Source: Metabacillus_B sp050107715
GTDB taxonomy: Bacteria > Bacillota > Bacilli > Bacillales > Bacillaceae
Reading direction: 5' to 3'
Length of the DNA: 64,000 bases
Assembly (NCBI RefSeq): GCF_050107715.1
Contig: NZ_JBNILN010000002.1
Location: forward strand, 362,747 to 426,746
A model generated the notes under the pieces. It saw nothing but the letters and a program-made list of their open reading frames with translations, was not told the origin of the DNA and did not search any database. Of the stretch, positions 34,341 to 42,539 are shown piece after piece. How positions within the stretch are numbered: the stretch's first letter is position 1; every line of letters begins with the position of its first letter. A program made the position numbers and the translations under genes.

Positions 34341-34374
34341 TGTACAAATGATTAGTAGAGGGTGGAGGATGCGG

Positions 34375-35163
34375 ATGTCCAGAAGGGCCGATGAAATAAG
34401 GAGACGGATGGCGAGAAGAAGAAAAGCAAAACCTTCTGCGGAAAAAGCAGATAGTCCATTAATCTGGAAAAAAGAAGCCTTTGTTGAAGAAGAGGAAAAA
34501 TATACAGGAATTCTTCAGTCCTATGAGGGTGGACCGGATACGCTGAAGGAAGCCGGCCACCCTTTGTTTAAGCCCGAAGTGTTTCTTTTTAAACTGTTTC
34601 TTTCAGCCTGTCTCGTTTTGGCGATGGCGGTCGTTTTTAAGGACCATACCGCAAAACTTGATCCTGTCCGGGGAACGGTCGAAACGGCTTTAAGCCAGGA
34701 ATTTCAATTTGCTTCGGTTTCAGCCTGGTATCAGAAGCAGTTTGGCCACCCGCTTGCCTTGTTTCAAGCCGCTCCAAATGAAGGGGTTCCGGAGCAGCTG
34801 TCCCCAAAAACGGAGTTTGCTTTGCCTGCTTCAGGTAAGGTGATGGAAAATTTTAAAGCGAACGGCCAGGGCGTGTTGGTGGAGACTGTTCAGCCGGCTG
34901 TAAAAGCGATGAACGAAGGGATCGTTATTGCTGCGGACCAGCAGCCGGATACCGGTCTGACTGTCGTCCTTCAGCATGCAGACGGCAGTGAAACGTGGTA
35001 CGGGAATCTTAACGCAGTGGATGTTGCTCTTTATGATTTTGTAAAAATGGGCAAGGAAGTCGGGACAATTAAGGTGAATGAAAATAAAAAGGGAACGTAT
35101 TATTTTGCAATCAAGCAGGGCGGCAGCTTTGTTGACCCGAATAAGGTGATTTCCTTTGACTAA
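34375..35163 (+). CDS. spoIVFA: Stage IV sporulation protein FA (M23-like)
   Basis: Holds SpoIVFB and BofA together in the outer forespore membrane and restrains pro-sigma-K processing until the forespore signals. The 262-residue product starts MSRRADEIRRRMARRR, as in B. subtilis. It has one membrane helix (~80-97) and a degenerate LytM/M23 domain (~150-260, ending KVISFD). ATG 34375 is chosen because GGAGG is 6 bp upstream and the sigma-E promoter lies before it; the longer frame extends across that promoter and is not used. It overlaps spoIVFB by 8 bp. Confidence 0.93.
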   Translation: MSRRADEIRRRMARRRKAKPSAEKADSPLIWKKEAFVEEEEKYTGILQSYEGGPDTLKEAGHPLFKPEVFLFKLFLSACLVLAMAVVFKDHTAKLDPVRGTVETALSQEFQFASVSAWYQKQFGHPLALFQAAPNEGVPEQLSPKTEFALPASGKVMENFKANGQGVLVETVQPAVKAMNEGIVIAADQQPDTGLTVVLQHADGSETWYGNLNAVDVALYDFVKMGKEVGTIKVNENKKGTYYFAIKQGGSFVDPNKVISFD

Positions 35164-36022
35164 ATACGGGTCTTTGCTCCGGAAAATCCACATTCACCCT
35201 TTTATGTGGGTTATGATGGCAATCAGCGCAGCAACGGCCCAGTTTAAAACGCTTGCCCTTCTTTTGATCATCGTTTTGATTCACGAGCTTGGGCATGCCG
35301 TATGTGCGGTTTATTTTTCATGGAGAGTGAAGTCGATTGTGCTTTTGCCATTTGGCGGTGCTGCAGAAATGGAGGAGCACGGCAACCGTTCCATCAAAGA
35401 GGAGCTCGCTGTCATCCTTGCAGGCCCATGCCAGCATATTCTTATGCAGGGGTTCGTCTGGATGATGTATCTTGCGGGCCTCGTATCGCCGGATGATTTT
35501 TCGCTTTTCACGTTTTATAATCTCTCCATTTTTCTATTTAACCTTCTTCCAATCTGGCCTCTTGATGGGGGGAAGCTTCTGTTTATCCTGTTTTCCCTTT
35601 ATAAGCCCTTTCCGGCGGCGCATAAGCAAATGATCGTTTTTTCTGCCTGTTTTTTAATTGTTTACAAGCTGGCGGTCCTCACCCTTTTCCCATTTCAGCT
35701 GAATTTATGGATGATTACCGTCTTTTTATGCTACAGCTTATATCATGAGTATAAGCAGCGGCGGTTTGTTCATCTCCGGTTTTTGATGGACCGCTACTAT
35801 GGAAGCCAGAAAGCCATCCAAAAGCTCGATCCTCTAAATGTGGAGTCCGATGAAGAACTGCTGGCCGTGATGTCCAGGTTTAAGAGAGGCTGCAAGCATC
35901 CCATCATCGTTTATCGTGAAGGAGATAAGTGGTCGGAACTGGATGAAAATGAACTTCTGCACGCGTTCTTTTCCGAGAAGCGCACGAATTCGAGAATTGA
36001 GGAACTTGTCTATGCGTATTGA
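35156..36022 (+). CDS. spoIVFB: Intramembrane metalloprotease SpoIVFB
   Basis: Site-2-type zinc protease that cleaves pro-sigma-K in the mother cell. The 288-residue product has HELGH at residues 43-47 in a membrane helix and the third-ligand motif NLLPIWPLDGG near 128-138. A C-terminal CBS-like domain (~225-288) follows. The TTG start follows AAGGTGAT and overlaps spoIVFA, as in B. subtilis. rng follows 56 bp later. Confidence 0.95.
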   Translation: MTKYGSLLRKIHIHPFMWVMMAISAATAQFKTLALLLIIVLIHELGHAVCAVYFSWRVKSIVLLPFGGAAEMEEHGNRSIKEELAVILAGPCQHILMQGFVWMMYLAGLVSPDDFSLFTFYNLSIFLFNLLPIWPLDGGKLLFILFSLYKPFPAAHKQMIVFSACFLIVYKLAVLTLFPFQLNLWMITVFLCYSLYHEYKQRRFVHLRFLMDRYYGSQKAIQKLDPLNVESDEELLAVMSRFKRGCKHPIIVYREGDKWSELDENELLHAFFSEKRTNSRIEELVYAY

Positions 36023-36078
36023 CTTCCGCTGAAAAAAGTGAGTAAATGGGGGAAAATGAGCGTAAAAGAGGGAAATCG

Positions 36079-37539
36079 GTGAAAACGCTAATTGTACAAA
36101 CCAGTCAGCAGGAAAACAGGATTGCTTTGTTTGAGCATGGAAAACTGACAGATGTGAAAATCATCAGATCCAGCCGGCAAGGCAAGGCCGGAAGTATTTA
36201 TCTCGGGAAGGTCGAGAAAGTAATCAAAGGAATGCAGGCTGCATTCGTTGATATAGGACTTGAAAAAAATGGATTTATCAGGGTGGAGGACCTGCCTGAA
36301 TACAGGCTCGCCGAATCAAAAAAACCGGTCTCCTCTTATTTACATGAAGGGCAAAAGCTGATTGTCCAGATCAAAAAAGAAGGGGATGAATGGAAGGGTC
36401 CGGCTTTAACGGCGAATATTGAAATTCCGGGCCATGCATTTATTTACATGCCTTTTGGAGGCAAAATGACTGTGTCCAGAAAGTTAGCTGAATCGGATGA
36501 AAAAAGATTAAGAGAATGGGGGAATGCTCTTCTTGGAAATGGAGAAGGCATTCTGATCCGGACTGCAGCGGCTGCGTTGACGAATGAAGAATTGGAAAAG
36601 GAATTCGCTGAGCTTAAAAACCAGTGGAAGGAGCTTCTTTTGCCTGCCTCGGCTAAAGCGCCGGCCGAAATGAAATCAGGCGGTGATCTGCTGGAGGCCA
36701 TCGTATCAGAACGGCCTCTCACTGCCTACGGGTCTATTCACTGCAGCGAGGCCGGGCTGGCCGGGCGCCTGAAGAGGCAGCTGCCGGAGGACGCAGCAAC
36801 GGAAGTGCTTTTCATGAGAGACGGCTCTGAAGTTTACGATACCCTTGATGCAGAAATACAGAAGCTTCAGAAAAAAGCGGTATGGCTGAAAAACGGGGCC
36901 TATCTCCTGATCGAAAAAACAGAAGCCCTGCATGTCATCGATGTAAATTCAGGAAAATACACAGGCAAAGACTCTCAGCGCCGCACAGTTCTCGAAACCA
37001 ACAGAGAAGCGGCTTCAGAAGCGGCAAGGCAAATACGGCTAAGAAATTTAAGCGGGATTATTCTCATTGATTTTATAGACATGAAGGACGCTGCCGATCA
37101 GGAGAGCATCCTCTCTATTATGCAGAAGCAATTCGAGCGGGACCGCATCCAAACCCGAATCATTGGATTTACAGAGCTGAACCTGCTCCAGATTACGAGG
37201 AAAAAGACGAGTGAAGATATAAGCACGCTTTTATCCGCTCCATGCAGGGTCTGCAGCGGGAACGGAAGGGTGGAATCTGCCGAAACCGCCATCATCAGCC
37301 TTGAGAGGGTGCTGCAAAGCTGCCGCTATATGGACTATGAGGCAGTCTGGGTACAGGCAGACTCTGAGGTGGCGGCTGAATTACATAAAAGAAGAGAAGA
37401 GCTTGAGCAAAGTCTGCATTTTCGGATCATGATTACTTCTGCTGAAATGGACAGGCCGGGCTATTCACTCCGCCACACAGGAAGTGAAAAAGAAATTCTT
37501 GAACGAATCGCGAATCAGGAAAAGAATATTGACAGATAG
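36079..37539 (+). CDS. rng: Ribonuclease G (RNase E/G family)
   Basis: 5'-end-sensing endoribonuclease for rRNA maturation and mRNA decay. The 486-residue product has an S1-like domain near residues 35-120. The catalytic metal Asp residues are in HVIDVNSG (near 286) and LIDFIDMKD (near 331), and the zinc-link CxxC is CRVC near 388. GTG 36079 is chosen for its GAGGG site. B. subtilis has no RNase E/G, but many other Bacillaceae carry it next to spoIVFB and rplU. It may be read into the L21 leader region. Confidence 0.93.
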   Translation: MKTLIVQTSQQENRIALFEHGKLTDVKIIRSSRQGKAGSIYLGKVEKVIKGMQAAFVDIGLEKNGFIRVEDLPEYRLAESKKPVSSYLHEGQKLIVQIKKEGDEWKGPALTANIEIPGHAFIYMPFGGKMTVSRKLAESDEKRLREWGNALLGNGEGILIRTAAAALTNEELEKEFAELKNQWKELLLPASAKAPAEMKSGGDLLEAIVSERPLTAYGSIHCSEAGLAGRLKRQLPEDAATEVLFMRDGSEVYDTLDAEIQKLQKKAVWLKNGAYLLIEKTEALHVIDVNSGKYTGKDSQRRTVLETNREAASEAARQIRLRNLSGIILIDFIDMKDAADQESILSIMQKQFERDRIQTRIIGFTELNLLQITRKKTSEDISTLLSAPCRVCSGNGRVESAETAIISLERVLQSCRYMDYEAVWVQADSEVAAELHKRREELEQSLHFRIMITSAEMDRPGYSLRHTGSEKEILERIANQEKNIDR

Positions 37540-37559
37540 AACGATGTTCTGGTAATATT

Positions 37560-37675
37560 CATATGTTACTGTTTGTAGCACCCGTGGCTACAACCGCTCG
37601 GATGCAGGTTTTAAGCAATCGCTGTGAGCTTCATGGCTGTTCACCTGTACACTGGCGAGTCTGAGTATAAATAGG
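37560..37675 (+). ncRNA. Ribosomal protein L21 leader
   Basis: The structured 5' leader before rplU contains paired elements (GTAGC...GCTAC around 37575-37593 and others) and matches in position and general sequence the L21 leader found before rplU in Bacillus. It is thought to mediate autogenous control of the rplU-prp-rpmA operon. Boundaries are approximate. Confidence 0.7.
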
Positions 37676-37687
37676 AGGTGCAGTGGA

Positions 37688-37996
37688 ATGTACGCAATTA
37701 TCGAAACTGGCGGAAAGCAAATTAAAGTAGCGGAAGGCCAAGCAGTCTACATTGAAAAAGTGGCAGGCGAGCTAGGTGAAACAGTTACTTTTGACAAGGT
37801 TTTATTCGTAGGCGGCGACGACGCTAAAGTTGGAAGCCCTCTAGTATCCGGAGCAACCGTTACGGCAAAGGTTGAAAAACAGGGCCGTGCGAAAAAATTG
37901 GTTGTTTTCAAATACAAAGCGAAGAAGAACCAGCGTAAAAAACAAGGTCATCGTCAGCCATACACTAAAGTTGTTATTGAAAAAATCAACGCGTAA
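37688..37996 (+). CDS. rplU: Ribosomal protein L21
   Basis: A 102-residue 50S subunit protein that binds 23S rRNA. It opens MYAIIETGGKQIKV and ends with the basic YKAKKNQRKKQGHRQPYTKV tail typical of L21. AGGAGGTG precedes the ATG. It heads the conserved L21-Prp-L27 operon behind the L21 leader. Confidence 0.98.
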   Translation: MYAIIETGGKQIKVAEGQAVYIEKVAGELGETVTFDKVLFVGGDDAKVGSPLVSGATVTAKVEKQGRAKKLVVFKYKAKKNQRKKQGHRQPYTKVVIEKINA

Positions 37997-38007
37997 GGCT
38001 TGATCCT

Positions 38008-38346
38008 ATGATAAACGTTACAGTGAACCGCTCTGAGGACGGTTCCATTCAATCCTTCACTATGTCGGGACACGCTGATTTTGATGATACGGGCAAAGAT
38101 CTGGTATGTGCAGGTGCATCCTGCGTTGCGTTTGGCTCGATCAATTCAGTCATTGCGCTTACCGGTCTCGAGCCTGTGTTGGAAATGAATCAGGAGCACG
38201 GGTATTTGTCCTTTGAGTGGCCTGAATCAGCAGCAGGTGAAGCTTTTCAAAAAGGCCAGCTGCTGCTGGAGGGCATGCTTGTCTCCATGAAGACGATTGA
38301 AGATCAATATGGAGAATACATTCGCGTTACCATTCTGCAAAGGTAG
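38008..38346 (+). CDS. prp: Ribosomal processing cysteine protease Prp
   Basis: Cleaves the N-terminal extension of ribosomal protein L27 in Firmicutes. The 112-residue product (B. subtilis YsxB) has the catalytic pair His22 (SGHADF) and Cys34 (DLVCAGAS) at the same positions as described for the family. It lies between rplU and rpmA, and the rpmA product here carries the substrate extension. Confidence 0.95.
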   Translation: MINVTVNRSEDGSIQSFTMSGHADFDDTGKDLVCAGASCVAFGSINSVIALTGLEPVLEMNQEHGYLSFEWPESAAGEAFQKGQLLLEGMLVSMKTIEDQYGEYIRVTILQR

Positions 38347-38358
38347 GAGGTGAACCTC

Positions 38359-38649
38359 ATGTTGAAATTGGACATTCAATTTTTCGCTTCCAAAAAGGGA
38401 GTAGGTTCCACAAAAAACGGCCGTGATTCACAATCGAAACGTCTTGGCGCTAAACGTGCTGACGGACAATTCGTAAGTGGAGGATCCATCCTTTACCGCC
38501 AGCGCGGTACAAAGATTTATCCTGGTGAGAACGTTGGCCGCGGCGGTGACGACACTCTATTTGCTAAAGTTGACGGTGTAGTGCGTTTCGAACGCTTCGG
38601 CCGCGACCGCAAAAAAGTGAGCGTATACCCTGCAGCTCAAGAAGCTTAA
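38359..38649 (+). CDS. rpmA: Ribosomal protein L27 with cleavable N-terminal extension
   Basis: A 96-residue 50S protein near the peptidyl transferase centre. The first nine residues MLKLDIQFF precede the mature start ASKKGVGST; this FF/A junction is the Prp site known from Staphylococcus and Bacillus. ATG 38359 is chosen because TAGGAGGTGA is spaced 6-7 bp before it; the in-frame GTG at 38350 lies inside that site. A strong terminator follows. Confidence 0.97.
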   Translation: MLKLDIQFFASKKGVGSTKNGRDSQSKRLGAKRADGQFVSGGSILYRQRGTKIYPGENVGRGGDDTLFAKVDGVVRFERFGRDRKKVSVYPAAQEA

Positions 38650-38656
38650 TTCAACC

Positions 38657-38697
38657 GAAACTCTAGCTGAATAAGGGCTAGAGTTTCTTTTTTTTTT
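38657..38697 (+). terminator. Terminator of the rplU operon
   Basis: GAAACTCTAGC (38657-38667) pairs perfectly with GCTAGAGTTTC (38677-38687), followed by about ten T. Confidence 0.93.
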
Positions 38698-38714
38698 ACA
38701 GTGATAAAGTATAA

Positions 38715-38855
38715 AGCACCTGTTGAATGGAGCAAGCCGTGAGACTCCTGCGGGATCAGCGTGACAGGTGTGGCTGCGCACATGCAAAGAGCTGAGGAGG
38801 CACAGCCCCCGCCCTGATCATACCGGACAGCTGCAGCGGAAATCAGCCGTCTTGT
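38715..38855. repeat. Degenerate copy of a dispersed Bacillaceae intergenic element
   Basis: This stretch contains GACTCCTGCGGGATCAGCG, GAGGAGGCACAGCC and GCAGCGGAAATCAGCCG in that order. I recognise these as the parts of a common dispersed element of Bacillaceae intergenic regions (ACTCCTGCGGGA ... GGAGGCTCACC ... CGGAAATCAAC). The copy is diverged and its dyad is weakened. The recognition is from memory, not from a search. Confidence 0.6.
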
Positions 38856-39095
38856 ATAACAGAGCTTTTTCAGCGAACGCATTGGCAGGCAGGAAATCCT
38901 CTCTGAAACCTCTTTAATCCCTATTTTCTCTAGAAACCGTTTCTATTCCGCTCATAGGTTTGCTATAATTTCATCAAGTAAACTTTTCAAAAATACGTTC
39001 TTCCTCTGAAATGCTGCATTTTAGAGAAACCAGCTAATTTACCTGCCATTGGATCAATACATGCTCCTAAAAGAAATAGAAAGAGTGGAGTGCAG
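38856..39095. other. Rest of the gap before spo0B
   Basis: No gene is seen in the remainder of the rpmA-spo0B gap (446 bp in all). It holds the candidate promoter at 38961-38969 and otherwise AT-rich sequence leading to the spo0B ribosome site. Confidence 0.6.
38961..38969 (+). promoter_or_regulatory. Candidate extended -10 promoter of spo0B-obg
   Basis: TGCTATAAT is a consensus extended -10 element with TATAAT at 38964-38969. The -35 (TTCTAT at 17 bp) is weak. It lies ~125 bp before spo0B. Confidence 0.5.
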
Positions 39096-39644
39096 ATGAC
39101 AAAAGAGAGTAAAAACTGGAATATGGTTGAAGCCATCAGCCACTACCGACATGACTGGATGAACCGCCTGCAGCTGATCAAGGGCAATCTGTCTCTTGAA
39201 AAATATGAACGGGTCAATGAAATCATGGAAGAAATTATTATTGAAGCCCAGCAGGAGTCCAAGCTGTGCAATCTTAAGGCCCCCGAGCTCGCAGAGAGGC
39301 TGATCAGCTTTGGGTGGGACCGCCATTCCTTTTCCCTTGAATATGAAATAATCGGAGATACCTTTCATCTGAGTTCAATTGATAAATGGCTTTCGGCATG
39401 GTACGGTGATTTTTTCAGACTTCTTGATCGGTGTGTGAGCGAAAAGAGTGACAATCAGCTTGTCATTACGATGGAAATGTTTGAAGAGATGGGGCAAGTC
39501 CGTTTCTTTTTAGATTTTCATGGCATGCTAAAGGAAACGGCCGGTTTGCATACATACTTTCAAAAGCTGAAGAAAAATCAATTATCAGAACTGACAATTT
39601 CAGCTGAAGAATTTACAGCGGCTGTCATTTTCTATACACAGTAA
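39096..39644 (+). CDS. spo0B: Sporulation initiation phosphotransferase Spo0B
   Basis: Relays phosphate from Spo0F to Spo0A in the sporulation phosphorelay. The 182-residue product has the active-site His19 in HYRHDWMNRLQLIKGNLSL, almost identical to B. subtilis, and a degenerate kinase-like C-terminal domain. ATG 39096 follows AGTGGAG. It is cotranscribed with obg, as usual in Bacillus. Confidence 0.95.
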   Translation: MTKESKNWNMVEAISHYRHDWMNRLQLIKGNLSLEKYERVNEIMEEIIIEAQQESKLCNLKAPELAERLISFGWDRHSFSLEYEIIGDTFHLSSIDKWLSAWYGDFFRLLDRCVSEKSDNQLVITMEMFEEMGQVRFFLDFHGMLKETAGLHTYFQKLKKNQLSELTISAEEFTAAVIFYTQ

Positions 39645-39675
39645 TGGCGTTTTAATAGAACGGAGGAAAGACATA

Positions 39676-40965
39676 ATGTTTGTCGATCAGGTCAAGATAT
39701 ATGTAAAAGGCGGCGACGGGGGCAACGGGATGGTTGCGTACCGCCGCGAAAAATATGTACCGGACGGAGGTCCTGCAGGCGGCGACGGAGGCAAGGGAGC
39801 AAACGTCGTGTTCGAAGTGGATGAAGGCTTGCGCACCCTCATGGATTTCCGGTATCAGAGACATTTTAAAGCAGACCGCGGAGAGCATGGCATGTCTAAA
39901 AATATGCATGGCCGCAATTCGGAGGAAATGATTGTCAAGGTTCCGCCTGGCACGGTCGTTATGGATGACGATACGAAGCAGGTGCTAGCGGATCTGACAG
40001 AGCACGGCCAGCGTGCAATCATTGCCAGAGGCGGAAGAGGGGGACGCGGAAATACGCGTTTTGCTACCCCGGCCAACCCGGCACCGGAGATTGCTGAAAA
40101 TGGCGAGCCGGGTCAGGAGCGCTATATCGTCATGGAGCTTAAGCTGCTTGCTGACGTCGGTCTCGTCGGTTTCCCAAGTGTAGGGAAATCGACCCTGCTA
40201 TCTGTCGTATCGGCGGCTAAACCGAAAATTGCCGACTATCATTTTACGACGCTCGCTCCAAACCTTGGAATGGTTGAAACCCAGGATGGACGCAGCTTTG
40301 TTATGGCAGATTTACCGGGCTTGATTGAAGGGGCCCATTCAGGGATCGGACTGGGGCATCAGTTCCTCCGCCATATCGAGAGGACAAGGGTTATTGTCCA
40401 TGTGATCGATATGTCCGGGCTTGAAGGACGGGATCCTTACGAAGACTATTTAACAATAAATGAAGAGCTGAAACAATACAATCTCCGCCTGACGGAGCGC
40501 CCTCAAATTATTGTCGCCAACAAAATGGACATTGCAGAAGCCGAAGAAAACCTGAAAGCTTTTAAAGAAAAGCTTCAGGAGGATTATCCGGTGTTTGCTG
40601 TGTCAGCGGCAACGAGAGACGGGATTCGCGATTTGCTGTTCACAATAGCGGATACACTTGAAGACACACCGGAATTCCCTCTTCACGAGGAAGAGGAAGA
40701 TCCAGGCGTGCACCGGGTTGTTTACACGCTTGAAGAAGAAGAAATTCCGTTTGTCATCACCAGAGACAGTGCAGGTGTTTTTGACGTTACAGGTGAAAAA
40801 ATCGAACGTCTATTTAAAATGACAGATTTCAGCAGGGAAGAATCGAGCCGCCGCTTCGCCCGCCAGCTTAGAAGCATGGGAGTGGACGAAGCTCTCCGCA
40901 AAAGAGGGGCAAAGGACGGAGATACGGTCAGATTGCTTGATTACGAATTTGATTTTGTTGACTGA
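39676..40965 (+). CDS. obg: GTPase Obg
   Basis: Essential GTPase in 50S ribosome assembly and stress/sporulation control. The 429-residue product has the glycine-rich Obg fold (~1-158). The G domain has G1 GFPSVGKST near 165, G3 DLPGL and G4 NKMD, and an OCT domain is at the C-terminus (~345-425). GGAGG precedes the ATG. It sits directly after spo0B. Confidence 0.98.
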   Translation: MFVDQVKIYVKGGDGGNGMVAYRREKYVPDGGPAGGDGGKGANVVFEVDEGLRTLMDFRYQRHFKADRGEHGMSKNMHGRNSEEMIVKVPPGTVVMDDDTKQVLADLTEHGQRAIIARGGRGGRGNTRFATPANPAPEIAENGEPGQERYIVMELKLLADVGLVGFPSVGKSTLLSVVSAAKPKIADYHFTTLAPNLGMVETQDGRSFVMADLPGLIEGAHSGIGLGHQFLRHIERTRVIVHVIDMSGLEGRDPYEDYLTINEELKQYNLRLTERPQIIVANKMDIAEAEENLKAFKEKLQEDYPVFAVSAATRDGIRDLLFTIADTLEDTPEFPLHEEEEDPGVHRVVYTLEEEEIPFVITRDSAGVFDVTGEKIERLFKMTDFSREESSRRFARQLRSMGVDEALRKRGAKDGDTVRLLDYEFDFVD

Positions 40966-40975
40966 GAAACCAAAG

Positions 40976-41002
40976 AATGTCCAGGCAAATTGCCTGGACA
41001 TT
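40976..41002 (+). terminator. Strong hairpin after obg, poor T tract
   Basis: AATGTCCAGGC (40976-40986) and GCCTGGACATT (40992-41002) form a perfect 11-bp stem with a 5-nt loop. No T run follows, so it may protect the obg 3' end or act as a weak terminator. Confidence 0.5.
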
Positions 41003-41089
41003 GTACATATTGAGTAAATCACGAGGTTCCGCGGGTCCTCTCGTGCTGTCCTTTTCTTCACTTACTTTTTTCCAGGAGGAGTGATAGGG

Positions 41090-41533
41090 TTGAAAGAAGA
41101 AACGTTTTTTCTCGTCCGTGAAGACGTCCTTCCAGAAGCGATGAAAAAGACGCTGGAAGTAAAAAAAATGATGGAGAGGGGAAAGGCAGGCTCCGTAGCT
41201 GAAGCGGTTCAGCGAGTAGACCTCAGCCGCAGCGCCTTTTATAAATACAGAGACGCTGTTTTCCCATTCCATACAGTCGTAAAGGAAAAAATCATTACCT
41301 TGTTCTTTCAGCTTGAAGACCGCTCCGGAACGCTGTCGGAGCTGCTTGGGATTGCCGCCGGTGCAGGCTGCAATATTCTGACCATTCATCAGACCATTCC
41401 GCTTCAGGGCAGAGCGAACGTAACCCTGTCGTTGAATATTAACGGAATGAATGTAGATATCAACCAATTAATATCCCGCTTTAAAAAAATGGAGTTTGTC
41501 GAAAAAGTAGAGATTCTTGGATCAGGCGCTTAA
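41090..41533 (+). CDS. pheB: ACT domain protein PheB
   Basis: A 147-residue protein paired with prephenate dehydratase in Bacillus; its biochemical role is unclear. It starts MKEETFFLVREDVLPEAM, as in B. subtilis. It has an N-terminal helix-turn-helix-like part (VDLSRSAFYKYRDAVFPF) and a C-terminal ACT domain (~70-145). The TTG start at 41090 gives the family N-terminus; AGGAGG is 11 bp upstream. pheA follows after 15 bp. Confidence 0.93.
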   Translation: MKEETFFLVREDVLPEAMKKTLEVKKMMERGKAGSVAEAVQRVDLSRSAFYKYRDAVFPFHTVVKEKIITLFFQLEDRSGTLSELLGIAAGAGCNILTIHQTIPLQGRANVTLSLNINGMNVDINQLISRFKKMEFVEKVEILGSGA

Positions 41534-41548
41534 GGAGAGTTGGTACTA

Positions 41549-42409
41549 TTGAGTTATCGCATTGGATTTTTAGGACCTGAAGCAACGTTTACCCATTTGG
41601 CCGTTTCAACATTTTTTCATTCACAAAACATCCAAATTCCTTATGCGACCATTCCTGCATGCATGGATGCGGTTGCTGATGGTGACGTGGATTTTGCTAT
41701 TGTTCCCCTTGAAAATGCGATTGAAGGATCCGTTAATCTGACGGTGGACTACCTGGTTCATGAACAGCCTCTGCACATTGTCGGTGAATTGGTCGTACCC
41801 ATCAGCCAGCACTTTATGGTTCATCCTGATCGGGCAGGCGCATGGGAAAAAGTTGAGCGAATCGTCTCCCATTCCCATGCGATTGCCCAGTGCCACAGGT
41901 ATCTGCATCAGCAATTTCCAAGCGCTGAGCACTCCCATGCTGCTTCTACAGGAGCAGCTGCCCAGTATGTGAGCTCCCATCCCGAGGAAAACGCGGGAGT
42001 GATTGCGAACGAAATGGCTGCGGAAGTCTATGGTTTATCCATCGTTAAGCGGGATATTCATGACTACAGCTACAACCATACGCTTTTCGCCATCCTGCAC
42101 CCGGCAATGGATGAAAAGCCGCCGACTTTGCCCGGCTACGAAGCCAAGGATAAAACTACGGTCATGGTTACGCTGCCCTCCAATCAGTCCGGAACGCTGC
42201 ATCAGGTCCTTTCTGCCTTTTCCTGGAGAAAGCTGAATATGTCCAAAATTGAATCCAGACCGATGAAAACCGGGCTTGGCAATTACTTTTTTATCATTGA
42301 CTTAGAGCATGCAATGGACAGCGTGCTGATTCCGGGAGCTGTGAATGAGCTTGAAGCTCTTGGCTGCGGTGTTAAAATTCTTGGAAGCTATAAAGCGTTT
42401 TACGCGTAA
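41549..42409 (+). CDS. pheA: Prephenate dehydratase
   Basis: Converts prephenate to phenylpyruvate in phenylalanine synthesis. The 286-residue monofunctional enzyme has the catalytic domain with the FLGPEATFTHLA start and the ACT regulatory domain (~200-280) with ESRP (residues 235-238), the phenylalanine-binding motif. TTG 41549 is chosen for its AAGGAGAG site. A strong terminator follows. Confidence 0.96.
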   Translation: MSYRIGFLGPEATFTHLAVSTFFHSQNIQIPYATIPACMDAVADGDVDFAIVPLENAIEGSVNLTVDYLVHEQPLHIVGELVVPISQHFMVHPDRAGAWEKVERIVSHSHAIAQCHRYLHQQFPSAEHSHAASTGAAAQYVSSHPEENAGVIANEMAAEVYGLSIVKRDIHDYSYNHTLFAILHPAMDEKPPTLPGYEAKDKTTVMVTLPSNQSGTLHQVLSAFSWRKLNMSKIESRPMKTGLGNYFFIIDLEHAMDSVLIPGAVNELEALGCGVKILGSYKAFYA

Positions 42410-42420
42410 AAGAAGCTGAA

Positions 42421-42460
42421 CCGGACTGTCCGGTTCAGCTTCTTTATTTTCTGGTGCTTT
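42421..42460. terminator. Bidirectional terminator between pheA and niaR
   Basis: AGAAGCTGAACCGG (42421-42434) pairs perfectly with CCGGTTCAGCTTCT (42440-42453). T-rich tracts are present in both reading directions, so it can end pheA and the convergent nifS-niaR transcript. Confidence 0.9.
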
Positions 42461-42539
42461 TCGATTCGCTTCAGGTAAAGGCTTCTATCCGCATTTTACC
42501 CCATGTACCAATGGATTGTGTGCCTGCCGCACAATCCGC

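Noticed and set aside
34135..34374. N-terminal extension of SpoIVFA from 34135
   Set aside because: It would cross a terminator hairpin and the sigma-E promoter, and the known family start is at 34375.
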